From UBA721 sp002705165 (GTDB lineage: Bacteria; Planctomycetota; Planctomycetia; Pirellulales; Pirellulaceae), in the NCBI GenBank assembly GCA_045565995.1, contig JBJLEF010000004.1:248001-312000 (forward strand): a DNA stretch of 64,000 nt, written 5' to 3'. Each line of letters opens with the position of its first letter. The first letter of the stretch is position 1. The notes beneath the pieces are model-generated. The model was given only the letters and a program-made list of their open reading frames with translations, was not told the origin of the DNA and did no database searches. Position numbers and translations under genes: made by a program. Below, in pieces: positions 18,578-25,382 of this stretch.

Positions 18578-20527
18578 ATGTCCGATAAATATAAGACCAC
18601 TCCTGATGATATCCAAGGGATGCCAACCGGCATTCCCTATATTGTGGGGAATGAAGCGGCCGAGCGATTTAGTTTCTATGGCATGAAATCTATTCTCATC
18701 GTCTTCATGACCAAGTATCTTTTAGATGCGACGGGCGCTAAAGACGTTATGTCCCCCGAAGACGCGAAGATCTGGTATCACTCCTTTAACACTTGGGTTT
18801 ACCTTTTTCCCCTCGCAGGTGCTTTGCTTGCGGATCTAGTCTTCGGCAAATACAAAACAATTCTTCTTCTGAGTGTTGTCTATTGTGTTGGTCACGGAAT
18901 CCTGGCGCTCGACGAAACACGTACCGGGTTGTTTTGGGGATTAAGCCTCATTGCCATCGGAAGTGGTGGAATCAAGCCGTGTGTTAGCGCGCATGTGGGG
19001 GATCAGTTTAGCCTTAAAAATGCTGGTCTGTTGGAGCGAGTGTTTGGATGGTTCTACTTTTCTATCAATCTAGGAGCTTTCAGCTCCACGATATTGACTC
19101 CGATCCTGTTGGACAGATATGGCCCAAGCGTTGCGTTTGGTATTCCAGGTGTACTAATGGGATTCGCCACACTTCTGTTTTGGATGGGTCGCAATAGGTT
19201 TATTCACATTCCAGCTCGTCCGCAAGCTGTTTTGGCCGAGCTGAAAACACCAGAGGCACGTCGGGCCTTTATAAGCCTTTCTATCCTCTACCTATATGTA
19301 GCGATGTTTTGGGCTTTATTTGATCAAACTGGTTCAGCTTGGGTTTTACAGGCAGAGATGATGGATCGTGAGTTTCTTGGAATAGAGTGGCTCACGTCAC
19401 AGATCCAAGCTCTCAATCCGATCATGATTTTAGTTTTCATTCCAATATTTGCTTTATATGTGTATCCTTGGCTTGATCGGTTGTGCGGACTTACTCCGAT
19501 GAAAAAGATCTCCATTGGGCTTTTTTTAACGGTACCCGCATTCCTACTCCCTGCGTGGATTCAGTTTCGAATTCAAGAAGGAGAAATTGTGAATATAGTC
19601 TGGCAACTGGTATCTTACGTTCTTATTACTGCGGCCGAAGTCTTCGTAAGTATTACTTGTCTCGAATTTAGCTACACTCAGGCGCCAAAGCAACTTAAGT
19701 CAATCGTAATGGCATTATTTCTAGTTTCAGTCAGCGCCGGAAATTTATTTGTCGCCGGAGTGAACGTATTCATACAATCACCCGGGCCCATAGTCCATCA
19801 TCTGGAAGTCGGTGAATACGCCGTGAACCTTCATGTGACGGACGGGGTCATGGAAGTGGAACATGAGATTCAGCTGGGAGTTGTCGAGTCCTTGCCTGCA
19901 GCAAGCACATCGTCTTTCCAACCCGCCTCAACCTCTCTGGGTAATAAGGCGACCGTCTTACCAGGAGCTTCTACCAATCTTTTCGCCACAGTGAACGCTG
20001 GTGATTCCAAGGGGAAGACGAGTTACAAATGGAGCCTTATAACGACGCCCAGCGGATCCGTTGATGCTAGACTTGCTTTTCAAAGCAAATTATACAACAC
20101 GCTGCTAACAGATTTACCTGGGGAATACGTTGTAAGGTTTGAATTTCAGGTCGGTGATACTACCGTGTTTGCCACTAAATCCGTGATTGCAACAGAGACA
20201 AATCTCCCGCCTGAAGTTTATAAGACTGACAGGCAAATCTTGCTCGCAAAGACTGAGGCAGGGATCCCGCTCGACTTCATCGCAGCCTTCGATCCCGATT
20301 CAGATGAACTTGAATATGAATGGACGGTGACTGATTCAGAAGGAACTAACATTAGGGTGGAAAACTCGATGATCGGGGCAGCCGGCGCAACCATTTCAGA
20401 AACCGAATATTATCTTTTCTTCGCAGCCATGATGTTGTTGACTGCCCTTGCTTTCATACCCTTTGCGAGGAATTATACTGGCAAGGTTTACCTACAGGAC
20501 GCACACCCCCTCGAAGAGGTGGGGTAG
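18578..20527 (+). CDS. POT/PTR2-family peptide transporter with PKD-like insert before the last helix
   Basis: Proton-coupled oligopeptide transporter family. The signature GNEAAERFSFYGMKSIL lies at residues 23-39, followed by the first helices and a second POT motif region (FSINLGAFSSTILTPIL, about 165-181). About twelve helices are predicted up to residue 400. Then comes an insert of about 200 residues (about 402-608) with PKD-like strands, seen as GEYAVNLHVTDG, GEYVVRFEFQVGD and FDPDSDELEYEWTV. A final helix (YYLFFAAMMLLTALAFIPFA) follows. The standard family is about 450-500 residues, so 649 is long. The insert would face the periplasm. Transported substrate is inferred as small peptides. 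Confidence 0.85.
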   Translation: MSDKYKTTPDDIQGMPTGIPYIVGNEAAERFSFYGMKSILIVFMTKYLLDATGAKDVMSPEDAKIWYHSFNTWVYLFPLAGALLADLVFGKYKTILLLSVVYCVGHGILALDETRTGLFWGLSLIAIGSGGIKPCVSAHVGDQFSLKNAGLLERVFGWFYFSINLGAFSSTILTPILLDRYGPSVAFGIPGVLMGFATLLFWMGRNRFIHIPARPQAVLAELKTPEARRAFISLSILYLYVAMFWALFDQTGSAWVLQAEMMDREFLGIEWLTSQIQALNPIMILVFIPIFALYVYPWLDRLCGLTPMKKISIGLFLTVPAFLLPAWIQFRIQEGEIVNIVWQLVSYVLITAAEVFVSITCLEFSYTQAPKQLKSIVMALFLVSVSAGNLFVAGVNVFIQSPGPIVHHLEVGEYAVNLHVTDGVMEVEHEIQLGVVESLPAASTSSFQPASTSLGNKATVLPGASTNLFATVNAGDSKGKTSYKWSLITTPSGSVDARLAFQSKLYNTLLTDLPGEYVVRFEFQVGDTTVFATKSVIATETNLPPEVYKTDRQILLAKTEAGIPLDFIAAFDPDSDELEYEWTVTDSEGTNIRVENSMIGAAGATISETEYYLFFAAMMLLTALAFIPFARNYTGKVYLQDAHPLEEVG

Positions 20528-20552
20528 TGTGCGCGATATAAAAACCCCTATC

Positions 20553-20581
20553 TTGACACTCATAATTCACGTGGTTCTACT
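20553..20581 (+). promoter_or_regulatory. Candidate promoter upstream of the small cytochrome gene
   Basis: TTGACA at 20553-20558 is a perfect -35 match; TCTACT at 20576-20581 matches the -10 consensus in four of six positions with the ideal 17-nt spacing. Transcription would start about 115 nt before the ATG at 20704, leaving a leader that contains the hairpin at 20634-20659. Confidence 0.35.
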
Positions 20582-20633
20582 AATACAAATAAGGCTTTAA
20601 GCCGATATAAAAAAGAAGTTGTTTTTTTAAGGT

Positions 20634-20659
20634 ACCGAAACCAATTGGTGGGTTTCGGT
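20634..20659 (+). other. 9-bp leader hairpin ahead of the small cytochrome gene
   Basis: ACCGAAACC (20634-20642) pairs with GGTTTCGGT (20651-20659) around an 8-base loop, 44 nt before the start codon. A T7 run precedes it and an A-rich stretch follows it, so neither strand has the stem-then-T pattern of a good terminator. It may still end transcription of the transporter gene weakly or act in the 5' leader. Confidence 0.35.
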
Positions 20660-20703
20660 GTTTAAAAAAGCGTCATATTAAGTCTTTAGATTGGAGAATA
20701 CTT

Positions 20704-21099
20704 ATGAAGAAGCTCGCCGTATTACTCGCTGTTTCTGCAGTCACTTTTATTGCAACCGCAGAAAAAGCGCAAGCCATCCCGGCCTTTGCCAAAGCGTTTA
20801 CCGAACGATACGTTAGCACCAGCAAAAACGCTGATTTCGTTGCTACTGTAAAGGAAAAGAAATGCAATTTGTGTCACTTTGGCACGAGTAAAAAGAACAA
20901 GAATGATTTTGGAAAAGCTGTGGCCAAGCATTTTAAGAAGGCAAATTACAGCTCGACTCGCGTCAGAGAAGAAGCGGCCGCTGTGAAAAAAGAATTTGAT
21001 GACGGACTGAAGAAAGTCCTTGCTGAGAAGAACCCAGCCGGTAAGACTTATCAATCTCTAATCGAAGCTGGTAAACTTCCAGGCACGGTTGAAGAATAA
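20704..21099 (+). CDS. Small secreted mono-haem c-type cytochrome-like protein
   Basis: A signal peptide (MKKLAVLLAVSAVTFIATA..., cleavage near AQA) precedes a 110-residue mature domain, rich in lysine and with one CNLCH haem-attachment motif at about residues 57-61. No second haem motif is present. GGAG lies 8 nt upstream of the ATG, and a strong terminator follows the stop by 31 nt, so the gene is probably monocistronic and well expressed. The likely role is electron transfer in the periplasm. The distal axial ligand is not obvious, and I do not recognise a named cytochrome class. Confidence 0.8.
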   Translation: MKKLAVLLAVSAVTFIATAEKAQAIPAFAKAFTERYVSTSKNADFVATVKEKKCNLCHFGTSKKNKNDFGKAVAKHFKKANYSSTRVREEAAAVKKEFDDGLKKVLAEKNPAGKTYQSLIEAGKLPGTVEE

Positions 21100-21130
21100 A
21101 GACTTCAGTTAGCCGACGAGTAAACGAAGA

Positions 21131-21166
21131 GGCTCGGTCGTTATTGCGACCGGGCCTTTTATTTTT
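21131..21166 (+). terminator. Rho-independent terminator
   Basis: A 10-bp stem (21131-21140 with 21147-21156, one G-T wobble) with a 6-base loop is followed by TTTTATTTTT. It ends the small cytochrome gene and separates it from the convergent aldose epimerase gene. Confidence 0.9.
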
Positions 21167-21186
21167 AGGTACGCGAAGGCAACCTT

Positions 21187-22107
21187 TTATTTCACGCGTA
21201 TGGCCATGGAATGGCTGAATGACTCTCGGCTTTTCAACACGATTAAGCCATGTTCTCCTGACTCAAAAGCCAAGCCACCCGGCACGAGCGTATAGGGTTC
21301 CATGCAAATGGCTTGTCGATGAGGTGGAGTATAGATAACACACACCTCACAGGCCTCATCCCATGTATAAAGCATTTCTCTCCCGGAAGACGGGTTAGCT
21401 ATGGTCGCAGTGGCCTGACTATCCGCGAAATGAATTCCGCTAAAGACGTCATCCAACCTGAGATCTCGGAAGGGGACACCTTTCGACAATCCTTCGGTGT
21501 CATTTAAGGGTTCAACGTGTCCAGTCGCAAGCAAGTTCTCCAAGGTCCAGCGTTCGGTAACGGGGCAGGTAATGATCGCCTCTTCCGCGGCCCCGCTACC
21601 AATTGGCAAACGGAAATAGGCGTGCGTTCCGAGGCCGCAGGGCAAGTCTCCTTTGCCCGGGTTGTTTATGACATATGTCGCCTCTATTCCGTCCGCGACA
21701 ACGCAATAAGTACAACGAATAATAAAATCCGATGGCCATTGATCCAGCACATCTGGATCATCTATCGAGGGCTGGAACTCACCCACTATTCGCTCCTTGG
21801 TTATTTCTATTATCCGCCAAGGCCGGTTCAGGACAAAACCATGGATTGCATTTCCTGATCCGTCGTCACTCTCAATGTGGTATTCTTGTCCGCCATAATT
21901 GTACGACCGCCCTTTCAATCTCCCGGGAAACGGAAACAGAATTGGAGTACCACTCCCAGAGGCACTCGCACTTCCGCTTAAAAAGTCTGGGTCAGACCAC
22001 AAAAGTTCAATTCCATCAACCGTCAAGGAGAACAGATTGAAACCTCTTTCTGGGACAACCTTGGCGACCACATTGCCGATTTCATTTCGAATTTCGATGA
22101 CTTCCAT
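21187..22107 (-). CDS. Aldose 1-epimerase-family protein
   Basis: Mutarotase-fold protein of 306 residues. Family landmarks are GTPILFPFPGRLKGRSYNY, NAIHGFVLNRPW with the catalytic-site histidine, GLGTHAYFRLP with the second histidine, and a C-terminal acidic segment near CMEPYT that would carry the general-base glutamate. The enzyme interconverts alpha and beta forms of a sugar, or acts on a sugar phosphate; it lacks a signal peptide so it is cytoplasmic. ATG 22107 is preceded by AGGA at a good distance; the frame also opens 17 codons earlier at GTG 22158, without a ribosome site. It is the last gene of the minus-strand unit. Confidence 0.85.
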   Translation of the reverse strand: MEVIEIRNEIGNVVAKVVPERGFNLFSLTVDGIELLWSDPDFLSGSASASGSGTPILFPFPGRLKGRSYNYGGQEYHIESDDGSGNAIHGFVLNRPWRIIEITKERIVGEFQPSIDDPDVLDQWPSDFIIRCTYCVVADGIEATYVINNPGKGDLPCGLGTHAYFRLPIGSGAAEEAIITCPVTERWTLENLLATGHVEPLNDTEGLSKGVPFRDLRLDDVFSGIHFADSQATATIANPSSGREMLYTWDEACEVCVIYTPPHRQAICMEPYTLVPGGLAFESGEHGLIVLKSRESFSHSMAIRVK

Positions 22108-22159
22108 ATTGTTTTCCTGTGGGGGTTGTTTCGCCGGAGTATAGCGATTGTACAGCACG

Positions 22160-23101
22160 TTAACTTAGGCTAGAGGCGGCGGCCATACAAAAGTACAAGG
22201 TAATTAATGTAGAGATTGCCTGTACGAGGCGTCTACGGTCGATTCGCTCTCCGAGAAGGCCTGTCCATTGTTGTAGTTGAAAAAACAGTAAGACGATAGC
22301 AGTGGCGAATAAAGCAGTGGCGGGTAAGTCTTCACCCAGAAGATTTTGCATCCTAGGGCGTGACATTGCCAGCAAAGTCCACAGACCGAAGGCGATTTGT
22401 AAAAATAACGTTATCAACACATTGCGAGCCGCCCACCGACAAATTGATATGGCAGAATCTCTCCGCGGGCCGGCGCTATTCTGATTTGCCTGCCGGATAC
22501 CAATCATGGCGACGTAGGCAAATGCGGTTGTTAACATAGCTAGACTCGAATGTAACAGTCGCGAGAGGTTTTCGTTGGTATATGCGATCGTTCGAAACTG
22601 GCTACTGGAAAGTTCCTCTCGGGCTGCTGTCAATGCTTCAACTTGTGCATCGGGCAGGGCGTTGATGACGATGAAGAGCACGGGAAGATGATATAACAGG
22701 TTAATGGAGGCAATAAGAAGAACAAAACTTCTGATCCAAAAAGCTCTGACCCCGCCTCTTGTTGCCCGCCATTGAGCAAAAACAACAATCAAGAGAAGGA
22801 TGGACGTTAACCATTCCACACCCGCCCACATGAACTTCGTCATCACCAAGTGGCACCGTTGGTGGAATTCCTCTGACCAAACAACGCCCGCCAGTGCGAA
22901 ACCCAAAAGGCTCCCTATCAAGATCGCAATTAAGCTATGCTTGATTAGCGATCGACTCGTTACCCAAACGGCATCTTGGTGAGCCTCATCCTCCAACCGT
23001 ATGATTTTTCGATTGAGTAAGATGACGACCAACGGTAAGCAAACACCTATGCCGACAACTAAAAGATGAGCGGAATGAACGAACACTAGTAGGATTTGCA
23101 T
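22160..23101 (-). CDS. Eight-helix integral membrane protein, function unknown
   Basis: The 313-residue product has eight hydrophobic helices spread through its length with short loops. Histidines lie in or at the ends of several helices (two in helix 1 in VHSAHLL, one at IKHSL, two in FHQRCHL, one in YHLP, one in LLHSSL), which could bind haem b, but that is a guess from pattern only. I do not recognise a family. It lies 26 bp downstream of the candidate selenoprotein gene and 52 bp before the epimerase start, on the same strand, so cotranscription is likely. Confidence 0.7.
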   Translation of the reverse strand: MQILLVFVHSAHLLVVGIGVCLPLVVILLNRKIIRLEDEAHQDAVWVTSRSLIKHSLIAILIGSLLGFALAGVVWSEEFHQRCHLVMTKFMWAGVEWLTSILLLIVVFAQWRATRGGVRAFWIRSFVLLIASINLLYHLPVLFIVINALPDAQVEALTAAREELSSSQFRTIAYTNENLSRLLHSSLAMLTTAFAYVAMIGIRQANQNSAGPRRDSAISICRWAARNVLITLFLQIAFGLWTLLAMSRPRMQNLLGEDLPATALFATAIVLLFFQLQQWTGLLGERIDRRRLVQAISTLITLYFCMAAASSLS

Positions 23102-23127
23102 TGAATAACCGCTCTTCGTATTAAATC

Positions 23128-23478
23128 TTAACCAAAGACCCGTTCATATAGCTCCTGATTAAAACCTACCAGAAGAGTTTTTCCTATTGTCATAGAAGGT
23201 GCGCGGAGGTTTCCGGTGGGACCGAGCATAAATTTCTTAATCACCTCATCGTCCACCACCTCGTTTGTCAAATCAACGTTGATTACTTTTTTGCCCTTCG
23301 CGGCATAAAACATAGAAGCGTTCTCAAGGAGGGTCCGCGCCTTGTCTATTTGATAAGGGGGTTTAGAAGGCTTTTCAATATTTCTAGGTTCAATACCCGC
23401 TTTGGCAAGAAACTCTTGCGCTCGATTGCAACTCGTTCAGCCGGCCCGATGATAATACCACTCGACGCGTTTTGACAT
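23128..23478 (-). CDS. Candidate selenoprotein: ArsC/Spx-like thioredoxin-fold protein with U-T-S-C redox motif
   Basis: Reading from ATG 23478 gives MSKRVEWYYHRAG, then an in-frame TGA at 23439-23437, then TSCNRAQEFLAKAGIEP and an open frame to TAA at 23130-23128. With TGA read as selenocysteine the product has 116 residues, normal for the ArsC/Spx family. The motif U14-T-S-C17 then aligns with C-T-S-C of Spx (YTSPSCTSCRKA), and the C-terminal LRAPSMTIGKTLLVGFNQELY matches the family's RP-x-GYN ending in style. GGAG lies 9 nt before the ATG, so translation starts there. The function is probably thiol redox or reductase activity in the cytoplasm. The alternative is a nonsense mutation or sequencing error at the active-site codon. 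Confidence 0.72.
23405..23439 (-). promoter_or_regulatory. Candidate bacterial SECIS element after the in-frame TGA
   Basis: On the minus strand, TGA (23439-23437) is followed after 17 nt by GCAAGA (23419-23414), loop GTT (23413-23411) and TCTTGC (23410-23405): a perfect 6-bp stem with a three-base loop beginning with G. Bacterial SECIS elements are stem-loops within coding sequence shortly after UGA, with a G early in the apical loop, and the 23-nt distance from UGA to the loop fits the known range. The lower stem is weak. Confidence 0.55.
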
Positions 23479-23567
23479 TTCTCGATTCTCCAGAGCGTGA
23501 ATAAGGTTTATTGCCCTAAGATAACCGAAAACTAGAACGTCGCAATAACTCGTAAGGCAGCAAAAAC

Positions 23568-25217
23568 TTACTTCGGTTCCTCGCCCATCTGAATCGGCTT
23601 GGAAGCATCTACAAAATAAGCGGCTACTGCTGCCAAAAGAAACATTACTCCGCACAGCTGAAACATCGCATCCCAACCATAACTCTCCTGAATCTTAGCT
23701 AGCAGAACCGGTGAAACAGCCGCCCCGAAATTCCCAAACATATTACCGAACCCTAATACTACTCCAACATAAGGGCCTCCCACATCCTGAGTGAATGCCC
23801 ACATACTAGGAACTGAAAAATCAACGCTAAGGGCTATCAAAGCCATAGCCCACGTGATGGACCAAGGGTTATCCAAGAAGGGACAGGCCAGGAAACACAG
23901 CGCGGCTACCACCATCGCTCCAGACCACGGAATCGCGCGCCCAAACCGCAAGCCGATCACACGGGCTAGCTTATCGGTCGCGACCCCACCGACCAGCATA
24001 CCCACAAATCCGACCATCAGGGGTATCGCGATCATATCCGACCGCTCGGACATCGCCACCTGATGCACCTCCATAAGGTATTCAACGAACCAGGTGACGA
24101 TAAACAACCAACCAATATTTACGCAAAACTGACTTAATGCCGACATCCAAACACTACGGCATTTTAGTATTTTACTAAGCGGGAGATTGGCAACGGTTTT
24201 ATCGCGTTCTTTGTTGAGTCCAATCAAACGCAATTCGCTTTCATTAACGAATGGATGTTGATCCGGAAAGTCTCGTAAGACAAACCAGACTACGATAGCG
24301 CCAACCAATCCGATACCGGCGAATAAAAAAACCACAGGTCGCCAACTAGCGACATAAAGCCCCTCGATCTCTTCGGGGAATACCGCTTCGAGTAGGTGCC
24401 GATTTAGTCTTTGCGAGTGCCGCTCACTGATAGTCGACCCGGATCTCAGCTTTTCGATTTGAGTCGTCGCGAACTTATCCAGACTTTTAATGTTGTCGAA
24501 TGCTGCTGGATTGAAGAAGGTGTAATCGTTAATGAGTCGCGAAAACCCCAGAGCCAAGTCCTTGCGAGAATACTCCGGTTTAATGTCACTTCCGGAAAAC
24601 AAACGTTTTCTTATGTAGGCCACATGCTCGGGTATTTCTTTCTCGTGTGCCTTGTCTAACCCGAGTTTCGTGTTAAGTGGTGCCACTTTAAGGATTTGGT
24701 CGGGGCTGAGCGTATAAACTTGTGATTCGGGAAGAAAGGCAACTAACAATATGGCGCTAAGGATAGGAACGATGGCCCCGCCGATGCGCCCTCCCAATGC
24801 AACAAAACCACTCGCCTTCCCGCGTTGGGCGGATGGAATCCATCTCCCAACCACGGCGGACGCAGTAGGATAGGCTCCAGCCTGTCCCAAGCCAAAGGCC
24901 GCCCGCGTTAAACAAAGCATGACCAATGACCCCGCCAAACCGACAGTGGCAGCGAAGAATGACCAAATAAGGATATAACTGGTTAACAGTAGTCGCGGGC
25001 CGAATTTATCTGACAACCAGCCTGCAGGTATTTGCCCAATGGCATAGAACCAGAAGAAAGCGCTGACTGCATAGCTAAAGTCTGCCTTCGAGAGGCCAAG
25101 TTCCTGCCGAATGTACGGCTGTGCTATACCGAATGCGTATCGGTCAACATAAAGAATGATTCCCATTAGCATGCAAGCGGCGATAACGAAATATCTTGTA
25201 CTGCTTGGCTTTTCCAT
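23568..25217 (-). CDS. Major facilitator superfamily transporter, ACS-like
   Basis: Twelve-helix MFS protein of 549 residues. The first half has LYVDRYAFGIAQPYIRQELG and the A-motif GWLSDKFGPRLLLT, followed by GLGQAGAYPTASAVVGRW, all typical of the anion:cation symporter branch that carries hexuronates, sialic acid and related acids. The central loop is unusually long, about 150 residues between helices 6 and 7 (about 180-300). Start is ATG 25217, with GAGG 8-9 nt upstream; GTG 25223 would add two residues. It leads the minus-strand unit of transporter, candidate selenoprotein, membrane protein and epimerase. A sugar-acid substrate is plausible, not shown. Confidence 0.85.
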   Translation of the reverse strand: MEKPSSTRYFVIAACMLMGIILYVDRYAFGIAQPYIRQELGLSKADFSYAVSAFFWFYAIGQIPAGWLSDKFGPRLLLTSYILIWSFFAATVGLAGSLVMLCLTRAAFGLGQAGAYPTASAVVGRWIPSAQRGKASGFVALGGRIGGAIVPILSAILLVAFLPESQVYTLSPDQILKVAPLNTKLGLDKAHEKEIPEHVAYIRKRLFSGSDIKPEYSRKDLALGFSRLINDYTFFNPAAFDNIKSLDKFATTQIEKLRSGSTISERHSQRLNRHLLEAVFPEEIEGLYVASWRPVVFLFAGIGLVGAIVVWFVLRDFPDQHPFVNESELRLIGLNKERDKTVANLPLSKILKCRSVWMSALSQFCVNIGWLFIVTWFVEYLMEVHQVAMSERSDMIAIPLMVGFVGMLVGGVATDKLARVIGLRFGRAIPWSGAMVVAALCFLACPFLDNPWSITWAMALIALSVDFSVPSMWAFTQDVGGPYVGVVLGFGNMFGNFGAAVSPVLLAKIQESYGWDAMFQLCGVMFLLAAVAAYFVDASKPIQMGEEPK

Positions 25218-25382
25218 TTCCACCGCCTCGTTTAGAAGTAATTACCTACGTTTCCATCGTAATCAATGTATGTCATCGATGCTTTATACGTGTCCGATAC
25301 TTAAGCGTTTTCAATTGTTAAAAGGTGTTGATATTCGCTAAACTAAGAAAGTATCTGAAGGAAATACGCTGGTGCGAAGATC

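Noticed and set aside
23128..23313. Stand-alone 61-residue gene starting at MFYAAKGKK
   Set aside because: It is the C-terminal half of the ArsC/Spx-like frame; the upstream part continues in frame through the TGA and has a better ribosome binding site at 23478.
23420..23436. Alternative hairpin TTGC/GCAA closer to the TGA as the SECIS element
   Set aside because: Only four base pairs and an 8-base loop too near the TGA; the 6-bp GCAAGA hairpin at 23405-23419 fits better.
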